Below, one piece after another: positions 7,390 through 14,778 of a DNA stretch of 24,430 nucleotides. The notes beneath the pieces are model-generated. The model was not told the origin of the DNA and made no database searches. It was given only the letters and a program-made list of their open reading frames with translations. Location of the stretch: positions 1 to 24,430 of the forward strand of contig PJAB01000539.1 of assembly GCA_002887195.1 (NCBI GenBank), read 5' to 3'. Numbering within the stretch: the first letter of the stretch is position 1; every line of letters begins with the position of its first letter. The position numbers and the translations under genes are program-made. The stretch is from Chrysochromulina parva. Its lineage: Eukaryota > Haptophyta > Prymnesiales > Chrysochromulinaceae.

Positions 7390-8784
7390 TCAGCACTCGG
7401 TGAGGCTGTACGCGCCGGACGTGACTCCGAGGCTCGCGAGCGTGCAGTCGTCGCCGGTGAAGGGCGCGGAGCCGATCATGGAGAGGCCGTACGTCTTGCT
7501 AGGGTCGAGCCGATGGCCCGACACATGGATGGCCACGAGCACCTCGCGCAGCGTCTGGGATGGCCCGAAACGGCGCGTGATGGTGGCTCCATTCGCCAGC
7601 CTGACGCGCATCTGCATGCCGTCTGCGCGCTCGTCGGCCGCCTCGCCCCATATGGCGTCGATCTCAGCGTCGGTGGGTTGGGGAGGGGCCGCGGGCGGCG
7701 GCGACGCGCCCGCCATGCCGCTGGGGGCATGGCTCCCCTCGAGAGACGCCGCTATGGCTGCTGCAAGTTCTTCATCGCCCGCCGAGACGCCGCCGAGATC
7801 ACCGCCGAGAGACCGGTATGAGCCCACCGCTGCGGCAGAGCGCAGGGGCGAGGGCACAGCGGCGCCCGCGTGCTCGCGCGCGAGCGCCTCAGCGATCATG
7901 GCCTCGGGATCGATCGGTGGCGAGTCGGCGAGGTCCATGAGTTTGTCCATGAGGCGCTCCGCGTCCTTGAAGCCGGTCCACGTCTTGACCAGCTGGCCGG
8001 TGATCGGGTCGATAATGCCGATGAGCGGAAGTCCCGTTCCAGGTATTGTCGACGGATGGTAGAAGCGGCAGAACTTCTGACCGTCGGGGCTGTCGTAGTA
8101 CTGCTGCCAGAACAGGAAGGAAGCCTTGATGACGGCCTGCAACGTCTCGTCGTGCCACGTGTCCGCGTTCAGCTGCTGCGAGGCGAACTCGGTGGGCGAC
8201 TGGATATTGACCAGGAGCCAGCGCTGATGCGCGCGCCCGGCCGCGCGCAGCTCCTCGAAGGAGCCGAGGAAGCACAGCTCGGTGGGCGCCTTGTAAATCT
8301 CCGCCAGGTTCTTGGGCCGCTTTGAGAGCCCGAAGACCTCGGGCTCCTGGGCGGCGGCGGAGCCGGACGCGCCACCCGCGCCCTCCTTCCGAAAGTCGCG
8401 GAACGCCTCGAGCGGGTGGTTGCTCGCGACCGACGTCTGCCGCTGGGGCATGCGCTCCGCAGGGTCCACACTGATGAGTGTATCGCGGAACTGCGGCATG
8501 GCGGCGCGAGGCTCGTCCATCTGAAAGTCGGCGTAGCCACCAAATTGCGATAGGTCCGCCGCCGCCGGGTTGGTCATACCGCCTGCGCTGCCGGTGCCGT
8601 CAGCGCCGACCCTGCTCCCACTTGCCGCAGGCATCGGCACGTCGCCACCTCCGCCACCAAAAAAGTTTGACAAGGCAAGATCGATGTTCCAAGCACTCGC
8701 CTCGAGGAAGGACGTCGCGAAATCGGCGTCGCACCCCGCAACCGATTGGAAGGTCGATACCTTTTCGGCTTTTTCTGGGTCCAT
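7390..8784 (-). CDS. UBA-UAS-UIM-UBX protein, UBXN7/UBXD7-like p97 (CDC48) adaptor
   Basis: A 464-residue protein with the full UBXN7 domain order. UBA-like helices are at about 6-42 (VAGCDADFATSFLEASAWNI). A thioredoxin-fold UAS domain is at about 151-285, with PKNLAEIYKAP, WLLVNIQ and HPSTIPGTGLPLIGIIDPITG. A ubiquitin-interacting motif is at 337-349 (DEELAAAIAASLE). A C-terminal UBX domain is at about 386-464 (RLANGATITRRF ... YSLTEC). In characterised relatives the UBA/UIM bind ubiquitin or NEDD8-cullins and UBX docks on p97/CDC48. The UBX turn that usually carries FPR reads SAPFTGDD here, so p97 binding may differ. I chose the ATG at 8784 because it puts the UBA at the N-terminus as in the family; the upstream frame to 8901 has no recognisable content. 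The gene is head-to-head with the CFAP97-hydrolase gene. Confidence 0.9.
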   Translation of the reverse strand: MDPEKAEKVSTFQSVAGCDADFATSFLEASAWNIDLALSNFFGGGGGDVPMPAASGSRVGADGTGSAGGMTNPAAADLSQFGGYADFQMDEPRAAMPQFRDTLISVDPAERMPQRQTSVASNHPLEAFRDFRKEGAGGASGSAAAQEPEVFGLSKRPKNLAEIYKAPTELCFLGSFEELRAAGRAHQRWLLVNIQSPTEFASQQLNADTWHDETLQAVIKASFLFWQQYYDSPDGQKFCRFYHPSTIPGTGLPLIGIIDPITGQLVKTWTGFKDAERLMDKLMDLADSPPIDPEAMIAEALAREHAGAAVPSPLRSAAAVGSYRSLGGDLGGVSAGDEELAAAIAASLEGSHAPSGMAGASPPPAAPPQPTDAEIDAIWGEAADERADGMQMRVRLANGATITRRFGPSQTLREVLVAIHVSGHRLDPSKTYGLSMIGSAPFTGDDCTLASLGVTSGAYSLTEC

Positions 8785-9000
8785 CTCGCGGCGGTGCGAT
8801 GGCAGAGTTTTTAGGGAGCTCCTCACGGACTTCTCACGAATGAAATTGCTGACCTTTTGCTGTGGAAAGCCCAGAGTTGTGGCAGCGTCCTCCAGCCACA
8901 CGTACGTTTACTTGACGAGAATTGACTTGCCGACGTACAGTTTCGTCGCAAACATGCGACAGGTGAAGAGGGTGAGCGGTTGGTTCTTCGCGGCTGCAGC
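8785..9000. promoter_or_regulatory. Divergent promoter region, UBXN7-like / CFAP97-hydrolase
   Basis: 216 bases separate the two start codons. The motif GTTTCGTCGC at 8940-8949 recurs exactly in the last divergent promoter of the window (21904-21913). An out-of-frame upstream ATG lies at 8954, 47 bases before the plus-strand start, and opens a uORF that overlaps the main start. That could lower translation, unless transcription begins downstream of it. Confidence 0.5.
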
Positions 9001-10881
9001 ATGGCCTTCGTGCCTTCCAGGAAGAACACCGAAATCCCCAAGGCGAGCCAGGAGGTGTACAAGCGGGATGCGCTGGCGGCGCAGCGGCGCCACCGTGAGG
9101 CCATCGCTACGATGAGGGCGGCCATCGACAACAAGTGGGGCCGGATACAGAATGGCTCGTGGTCCAACAAACGGCCGACGTACCCGCACATAGTCGCGAA
9201 CCTGAAGCGCGCGCAGCTCGACGACGAGCGTGCGCACGACATTGAGAACGAGAACTTCAAGCTGCTCGAGAAGCTCTCCAAAATCCTCGAGCGCTCGCAG
9301 GACCCGACGCAGGGCACGCGCGAGTGGGGGAACGCGGTGAGGCTGACGGCAACGCAGGTACCAGTGATCGACCACTGCGTGCCGGCGAACACGACGACGT
9401 TTGGCGCGGCCATCGAGGCCGGTTCGCTCAATTTCGGGCAGCGCGTGCTGCAACAGACGGAGATCGTCATGGAGAACCACAAGCTCGTCAAGCGCATCCA
9501 GCAATGCAAGCCCACTTACGACCGGCGGAAGCAGCTACAAGATGCCAAGGAACGCGAGCGCTGGCTGATCAACCGGGCGATCGCAAACCGACCGCTCGAC
9601 GGCGGTGGTCGGCCGCCCCCGCCGACCTCGTTCTCGGCTGCCAAGGGCGTTGCGCGCGCACGGCCGCACTCGGCGGCTGCGACACTTGAGAGACCGCGCC
9701 TGCTGGGTACGTACAAGTGTAGCGGCTCGTCGGCGGGCTCCTCCTCCGGCGCGGCGCTCGTGCCGGTCGGCGGCGCGGCGAGCGACCCACCCATCGCCGC
9801 CCGGCCGCCGCGGCCGCAGACGGCTCGCCCAGCGAAGGTCGAGCGGAGGCCCTCTGAGCAGGCGCGTCGCTCGTCGAACGATGCGTCGGTGCTGCGGGTG
9901 CTGGACAAGCTCGCGTCGCAAAGGACCAAGATCGGCTCCCTGCGCGAGCTGCGCGAGCAGAAGGAGCTGCTGATGGAGGGCGAGTACGAGCCGCCCGCCG
10001 ACGTGCACGTCACGATGCTCGAAGCGAGCGGCATCGTGATCAACGTGACGACATCGGCGCGCTGCGCACCGCCCTCGAAAGTGGACGAGATCCTGGTACT
10101 CGTTCACGGCGGCCTCTTCATGAGTGGCTCACCGCGCACGTGCCAGCACCTGGCCTCTAAGCTGTGCGATGAGCTCAACGTGCCGGTCGCCACGCCCGTC
10201 ATGCGCCTCGCGCCCGAGCATCCCTTCCCAGCTGCGCTCGAGGATCTCCAGGCTGCCTACGGCTACCTCGCCACGTATGGCATCGACCCGACGCGCGCCG
10301 CTCCGCCGCCGTCCAAGCTCGGCGTGTTCGCCGAGTCCTCGGGTGGCAACCTCGCTGCGCTGCTGATCCAAGCACGCCTGAACGCGGGCGAACCGTTGCC
10401 CTGCTGCATCTTCATGTCATCGCCGTGGCTCGACCTGAGCTGTTCTGGAGGCTCCTTCATGATCAATGAGCCGTACGACTTGATGATGCGCAAGGACAGG
10501 ATGCTAGGGATTGCCAAGGCGTACCTGGCGAGTGCGTGTGACCCGTCGGACCCGATGTGCTCGCCGCTGCGAAAGCCGAGCGAGGGCACAGACACGCCCC
10601 TCTTTGCCTTCCCGCCGACGCTCATCCATGTCGACAAGAACGAGCTGCTTCTTGACGACGCGATCACGTTTTGCGAGCTCGCCAAGCGCGCGGGCACGGA
10701 TGCACAGTATGTTGAGTTCGACCAGGTGCTCCACGGCTGGCACACTTACTTCCCGATGATGCCGCAGGCCATGCTGCATCTGCGCGAGGCCGTGCACTTC
10801 ATTCGCGATCACCTCACGCCCAGCCGTCCATACCTGGACGCCCTTGCAGAGGTGCGGGGAGAGGATGACGAATACGAGTAA
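9001..10881 (+). CDS. Fusion: N-terminal CFAP97/Hemingway motif + C-terminal HSL-type alpha/beta hydrolase
   Basis: A single 626-codon frame. Residues 61-100 (YPHIVANLKRAQLDDERAHD then IENENFKLLEKLSKILER) match the CFAP97/KIAA1430 (Hemingway) motif of ciliary proteins. Residues about 205-300 are a low-complexity Ala/Pro/Arg linker. From about 355 on there is an alpha/beta hydrolase of the hormone-sensitive-lipase class (Pfam Abhydrolase_3): oxyanion motif H369-G-G, MRLAPEHPFPAALED, nucleophile elbow A444-E-S446-S-G-G-N (family usually GDSAGGN), acid E548 in NELLLDD, and base H578 in LHGWH. The catalytic triad therefore looks intact, so an active esterase or lipase is plausible with unknown substrate. 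The start at 9001 has a good context (gcagcATGG). Nothing at the domain boundary looks like an intron or stop. Two separate genes are possible only if translation starts internally. Confidence 0.85.
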   Translation: MAFVPSRKNTEIPKASQEVYKRDALAAQRRHREAIATMRAAIDNKWGRIQNGSWSNKRPTYPHIVANLKRAQLDDERAHDIENENFKLLEKLSKILERSQDPTQGTREWGNAVRLTATQVPVIDHCVPANTTTFGAAIEAGSLNFGQRVLQQTEIVMENHKLVKRIQQCKPTYDRRKQLQDAKERERWLINRAIANRPLDGGGRPPPPTSFSAAKGVARARPHSAAATLERPRLLGTYKCSGSSAGSSSGAALVPVGGAASDPPIAARPPRPQTARPAKVERRPSEQARRSSNDASVLRVLDKLASQRTKIGSLRELREQKELLMEGEYEPPADVHVTMLEASGIVINVTTSARCAPPSKVDEILVLVHGGLFMSGSPRTCQHLASKLCDELNVPVATPVMRLAPEHPFPAALEDLQAAYGYLATYGIDPTRAAPPPSKLGVFAESSGGNLAALLIQARLNAGEPLPCCIFMSSPWLDLSCSGGSFMINEPYDLMMRKDRMLGIAKAYLASACDPSDPMCSPLRKPSEGTDTPLFAFPPTLIHVDKNELLLDDAITFCELAKRAGTDAQYVEFDQVLHGWHTYFPMMPQAMLHLREAVHFIRDHLTPSRPYLDALAEVRGEDDEYE

Positions 10882-12085
10882 GGGGCACGCCGAACGGCTC
10901 GGCGACGGTGTTACACCCTAGCTCGGCCTTGTTGGCTCCACCTCGCAGTGGGGGATGCAGCTCGGCCGGCACCGCATGGCGCTCGCATTTGGTCTCTTGC
11001 ATACACATTGACCACATTTTGGTCTGACTCTGCATGTGGTCGCATGTGTGTCATTGAGACTCATGTGTAGAGTGTCACTGTCAGTACAGCCGTATCGCTT
11101 TTGATGCATGTTTGGCCGTGATGTCCGTTGCGCGGTACTTCTACTTGTGTGATAGGTTCTTGAAATCGGACTCAGATGTCTCCTGGTTTTCTCGAAGCCC
11201 CACAGGAAAATCGACTTCGAAGTACCGGTACGAAGGGCGAAGATACAGCGCATACGCGCGAGTCGGCTTCGGATCGCGGTTTGTGGCGCGAGTCTTCGCT
11301 GCGCTCATTGTCGCCCGCGCTGCGCTTGACAAATTGCACACTCACCAGGTTCGCACCTCGTCCGCAGCACCCATGCTCTACTACACGGAGACGCCTGTAG
11401 ATACCTCTAGCACCGCTCACTTCCGCACCTTCCTGTGCGGCAAGGCAGCGGCAACCAAGGGATCCAAGGAGAAGTCCAGGGAATTCAGCGGGTCGATGGC
11501 CTCGCGTGCCCCGGCGTGAGCGCCGATAGCGTGACGCGCAATAGTGAGTCTCTGGCGGAGACTGGTGCCGTGACGCAACAGTCTGCAGAGTGGCCTCAAC
11601 TCGAGAGACATGTGCCGGAGGGCTTTGAGCGTGTGTGCCGTGCCTCAGTCGTCAGGGTTTGAATGGACAAGCGCTTGTTGCGTTCGGTACACACATCTCA
11701 GCTCGTACAACCCGTCCCCCATGGCGGCGTGCATGAGACATGTACATAAGCACAATCTCTCGCCGGCGGCGCGCCCGTCCAGAGGATGAACGTCCCCCGC
11801 CCGGCGGACCGACCGCGCCGGGCACCCGGGACCGGAAGACAGACGCGAGAACTACAGACGAGAGCGCGTCAGAGAGGCGCGCGCACTGCGGGGCTCTCGT
11901 CGGCGAAGCGCTCCAGCGGAGGCACGCAGGATGTGTGACGACTCTTTTCACATTATCATGTCGAGCCACGCAGCCCGCATGGGGAGCCAGCGCCGAGCGC
12001 GTGACACCGCTCGCCCTACCACTCGCCCGCGCTGTTACACCGATAGAAAGACGCCATGCCTCCATAGCCACGCTTATCTCCTCGT
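10882..12085. other. Long convergent spacer (1.2 kb) with one weak open frame
   Basis: This is the largest gene-poor stretch, between the 3' ends of the hydrolase fusion (+) and CCB1 (-). A plus-strand frame opens with ATG at 11121 and stops at 11519 (132 residues, matching no family I know). Its third-position GC is clearly lower than that of neighbouring genes, so I do not call it a gene. A minus-strand frame (11652-12089) overlaps the CCB1 stop and is Arg/Ser/Ala-rich, as random frames are in this composition. No transposon ends, tRNA or rRNA were recognised. Confidence 0.45.
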
Positions 12086-13054
12086 TCACTTCTCGGCAAA
12101 GATGCCCTTCACGTAGACCATGCCCTTCTCTCGCAAGTCGAGTGCCTTCTGGAAGCGCTCCACTTCCTCGTCATCGCCCTGCACAATGACGTCGGAGATC
12201 GACTCGTCGTCCTCGGTCACAATCTTGACAGTCACCTGGTCCGTGCGCTCGGCATTGTCGAGGTAATACTTGCCCGCAATCGGCGACACAAGCGTCGAGG
12301 CATACCACCAATTCCCGAGGCCAAAGTTGCCGCCAAAATTGGCCTGCGAGGAGCACGGCACGGCACATGACGTGATCCGGGTGAGACTGCAGCGTCATTG
12401 CTCCGCAGCAGCTGCCGCTGCCGTGTGGAGGCAGCGTACCTGCTCCACGATGGTCAGCACAAGCGCGAGCGATGCGAGGGCGAAGAAGACGCAAAAGGTC
12501 AGAAAGGCTGCGCGTCCAGTGAGCGGCGCTTGAGTGCCCTCGAAGACGATCACGTCCGTCGCGTCGGTGATCTTGTAGTTATACGCCTGGAAGTAGCCGA
12601 CGATGTCGCCAGCGAGCTCGCGCGTTGGTCGGCCTCCGATGGCCGCGGGTCCGGGCACCTCGTACGTCTTGCGCACCACCTTGGATTTGACGGAGCGCTT
12701 GACCAGCGAGTAGATGCCCGGGAAAGAGATGATGTAAAGAATGAGCACAAAGTTGTACGAGAGCTGCGAGTAGCCTTCGTCCGCGAACGCGGGAAGCTGC
12801 ACGAGAGATTCGAGCATCGCTAAATCTTAGAAGCGCGCATACAGCTGGCGCATCATCGAGTGAGCGGGTTACATACACACCGGAGCAAAGGCCAACAGCG
12901 GCGCAAGCGAGAGGAGCGCTGCCTCCGGAGGCGTGCTCGCAGCCGAAGAGGCTGCTAGCGGAGACCGCAGTGTTGGACGCGGCGGCGTCGGTACGCGGAA
13001 ACCGTGGCTGCTTGTGAGGCTCACGAGGAGCACAAGCGAACGGAGGAGGGTCAT
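12086..13054 (-). CDS. CCB1: CCB1, cytochrome b6f haem c(i) attachment factor, plastid-targeted, three exons
   Basis: The gene model is complement(join(12086..12343, 12440..12819, 12877..13054)), 271 residues, frame kept across both introns. The mature protein matches CCB1 (Cofactor assembly of Complex C subunit B), a thylakoid membrane protein that helps attach haem c(i) to cytochrome b6. Recognisable segments are GYSQLSYN, FPGIYSLVKRSVKSKVV, RAAFLTFCVFFALAS, SDVIVQGDDEEVE and REKGMVYVKGIF. Three hydrophobic spans are visible. Exon 1 encodes MTLLRSLVLLVSLTSSHG, a signal-peptide-like leader, then F and a Ser/Ala/Pro-rich stretch, as in bipartite presequences of secondary red-lineage plastids. 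The start is the ATG at 13054. Introns are 57 nt (GTATGT..TTTAG) and 96 nt (GTACGC..CGCAG). The gene is head-to-head with the SDR gene. Confidence 0.93.
12344..12439 (-). other. CCB1 intron 2 (96 nt)
   Basis: On the minus strand the donor is CAG|GTACGC at 12439 and the acceptor is CTCGCAG ending at 12344, phase 0. Splicing joins LTIVEQ to ANFGGNFGLGNWW, reconstructing the conserved CCB1 region between transmembrane spans. The unspliced frame hits a stop within 15 codons. Confidence 0.88.
12820..12876 (-). other. CCB1 intron 1 (57 nt)
   Basis: On the minus strand the donor is GTATGT at 12876 and the acceptor is AAGATTTAG ending at 12820, phase 1. It separates the presequence exon from the mature-protein exon. 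Exon 1 would otherwise stop two codons after the donor. An alternative is translation from the ATG at 12817 without a presequence, which would leave the protein untargeted. Confidence 0.8.
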
Positions 13055-13267
13055 CCTCGGCAAGGGCTTTTTCCGAGCAAGGGCGTTTCCTATAGGCGAG
13101 ATGTGACCCGCTCGGAGCAGCGCGTTTTACAGAACGAGTAATCGCCAGACCTTTTGAGGCATCGCGAGATAGGTCCAACGTCAAGGCATTTGGAAGTCAA
13201 AAGAGACAAACAACACCGGTCTCCAGCTCGGAGGTCCTCGGCTCTTCGGCACTTTGTTTCGCGCACC
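13055..13267. promoter_or_regulatory. Divergent promoter region, CCB1 / SDR-like
   Basis: 213 bases separate the start codons. It contains a tataggcg segment near 13091 and a GTTTCGCGC element just before the SDR start, similar to the GTTTCGTCGC boxes of other divergent promoters here. There is no ATG in the SDR frame before 13268. Promoter function is inferred from the head-to-head layout. Confidence 0.45.
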
Positions 13268-14173
13268 ATGTACGGCCGTCGCGCGACTGGCGTGTCCTTT
13301 GGCCCGCCCGCGGCGCTGTCTGCGCTGAAGGGCAAGAATGTGCTCGTCGTGGGCGGCACGGGCGGGCTGGGCCGCGCGCTTGTCAAGGCAGCGGCGACGG
13401 CGGGCGCGAACGTGGTCGTCGCGGGCCGCACCTACCGCGACGCGGGCGTGCCCGGCATCTCCTTTGTGTCCACGGACGCTTCGTCGATGAAGGCGGCGGC
13501 CGCGCTCGGCGCGAGCGTCGAACCCGTGCCGGACACGGTCATCTTTACCACGGGCACCTGCGCGGGAGCCCAGCGCGAGGAGACGGCCGAGGGCCTCGAG
13601 ACGGACATGGCGACGAGTGCGCTCTCGCGCATCGCCACGCTCAATACGCTCCTGCCGCGGCTCAAGACCGGCGCACGCGTGTTCGTCTGGGGCATGCCCG
13701 GCAATGGGCATTCCGAGAAGGGCCAAGAGACGCACCTCGACGACCTGAACGCCACCAAGAACAAGTGGGCGGCTGGCTTTGGCTGGCCGCACCTGAACAC
13801 GGTCGCCGTGAACGAGGCGCTCGTACTGCACCTCGCCGCGCAGCAAGTCTACACGGGCAAGGTCGCCTTTTTCGGCTGCAACCCCGGCCTCATCGCACAC
13901 TCGGCGTTGCGCGACAAGGTGCACGGCGGCGGCTGCCTCGGCGCAGTGCTCGAGTTCATCCTCTCGCTCTTCACGCCGTCCTACAAGCAAGCCGCCGCGC
14001 GCATGTGGCCCGTCATGGCCGCGCCCGGCCTCGACGCCGTGTCCGGCGCGCTCATCGGGCCCTCGGCGACGCCCATCCTCTGCGCGCGCGTCTTTGCCAC
14101 TCCCGGCAAGGCTGACGCCGTCATCGCCGACGCGCAGGCGCTCATCGCGCAGGCGCTTATAGTGCGCAAGTGA
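13268..14173 (+). CDS. Short-chain dehydrogenase/reductase-like protein lacking the catalytic Tyr-Lys
   Basis: A 301-residue Rossmann-fold protein of the SDR superfamily. The nucleotide-binding loop is clear (NVLVVGGTGGLGRALVKAAA, glycines at about 29-35), with AGRTYRD at the end of strand 2, a late NPGLIAHSALRD segment (the usual PG motif) and the normal overall length. The catalytic centre has degenerated. Where classical SDRs have YxxxK(LAN) this protein has H175 and V179 (HLNTVAVN); the catalytic Ser strand reads VFVWGMPGNG; the NNAG motif is FTTGTCAG. It may bind a nucleotide without classical reductase chemistry. The ATG at 13268 is the first in the frame with family content. It is head-to-head with CCB1 and convergent with SF3A1. 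The substrate or role is not identifiable. Confidence 0.85.
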   Translation: MYGRRATGVSFGPPAALSALKGKNVLVVGGTGGLGRALVKAAATAGANVVVAGRTYRDAGVPGISFVSTDASSMKAAAALGASVEPVPDTVIFTTGTCAGAQREETAEGLETDMATSALSRIATLNTLLPRLKTGARVFVWGMPGNGHSEKGQETHLDDLNATKNKWAAGFGWPHLNTVAVNEALVLHLAAQQVYTGKVAFFGCNPGLIAHSALRDKVHGGGCLGAVLEFILSLFTPSYKQAAARMWPVMAAPGLDAVSGALIGPSATPILCARVFATPGKADAVIADAQALIAQALIVRK

Positions 14174-14681
14174 GGGCCGTCCGCCTTTGTGCGGAAAGGT
14201 GGATCGCCCTCCACACTCGATGGGCGGGCGCTGCACGCGCGGCCAGAGCTGCCAGTTCAAGCGTTTGGCCGGCTGCAGGCCGGCGGGGGGTCTGAGCCGC
14301 GGGCCCGCGGGCCACCGGCGCGGTCGGGCACCGGTTAGCGTTTCTTACCGGCCGCGCCCCGTTCCGCCGTTCGTCGGGGCCGTAGGCATCGGGCGGACCG
14401 GCGCAAACGCCGGCGCGCCGTAGTCGGGGCTGCCACTATCTATGATAGCCTGTATACCAATACTACTTATTCGCGGCCGGACACCGCGGCGGTCACCACA
14501 ACGCCGAACGGCGTTCGTTTGCCGACATACTAATGAAAGAAATACGAAAACAGGCGGAGAGTCTCCTCCCATCGACGGGGTCGTCATGACAGTAACTATC
14601 GTCCGCGGAGCCGTGTCGACCTATACGACCACCTACCACGCCATCTAACGCCATCTTTTATCAAGCTCGCACACCTCGAAA
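14174..14681. other. Convergent spacer rich in palindromes, no supported gene
   Basis: 508 bases between the 3' ends of the SDR-like gene (+) and SF3A1 (-). It contains a perfect 14-bp palindrome CCGCGGGCCCGCGG (14297-14310), the inverted pair aacgccg/cggcgtt (14500-14515), and a direct repeat acgccatct near 14638-14655 by the SF3A1 end. Open frames are short and unlike any family. I searched the minus strand for a ubiquitin-like domain that might extend SF3A1 and found none. Confidence 0.5.
14297..14310. repeat. 14-bp perfect palindrome in convergent spacer
   Basis: CCGCGGGCCCGCGG reads identically on both strands. It sits about 125 bases after the SDR-like stop, in a spacer with other inverted repeats. 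It may be chance in GC-rich DNA, a protein-binding site or a 3'-end element. Confidence 0.6.
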
Positions 14682-14740
14682 TCAACTCGCCTCCGCGTCT
14701 TCGCCGTTCGCCTTCTGCTTTTTGCTCGGCGGCTCCTCCT

Positions 14741-14778
<38 letters not shown>

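Noticed and set aside
11652..12089. Minus-strand 145-codon frame after CCB1
   Set aside because: It overlaps the CCB1 stop, is Arg/Ser/Ala-rich, matches nothing, and lies where the CCB1 3' untranslated region should be.
13181..14260. Long minus-strand open frame opposite the SDR-like gene
   Set aside because: It is a shadow of the SDR coding strand: Arg/His/Val-rich, without family content. Long antisense frames are expected in GC-rich genes with G/C third positions.
14345..14587. Minus-strand frame tested as a possible missing SF3A1 ubiquitin-like exon
   Set aside because: It has no ubiquitin-like pattern, and no convincing donor precedes the SF3A1 stop.
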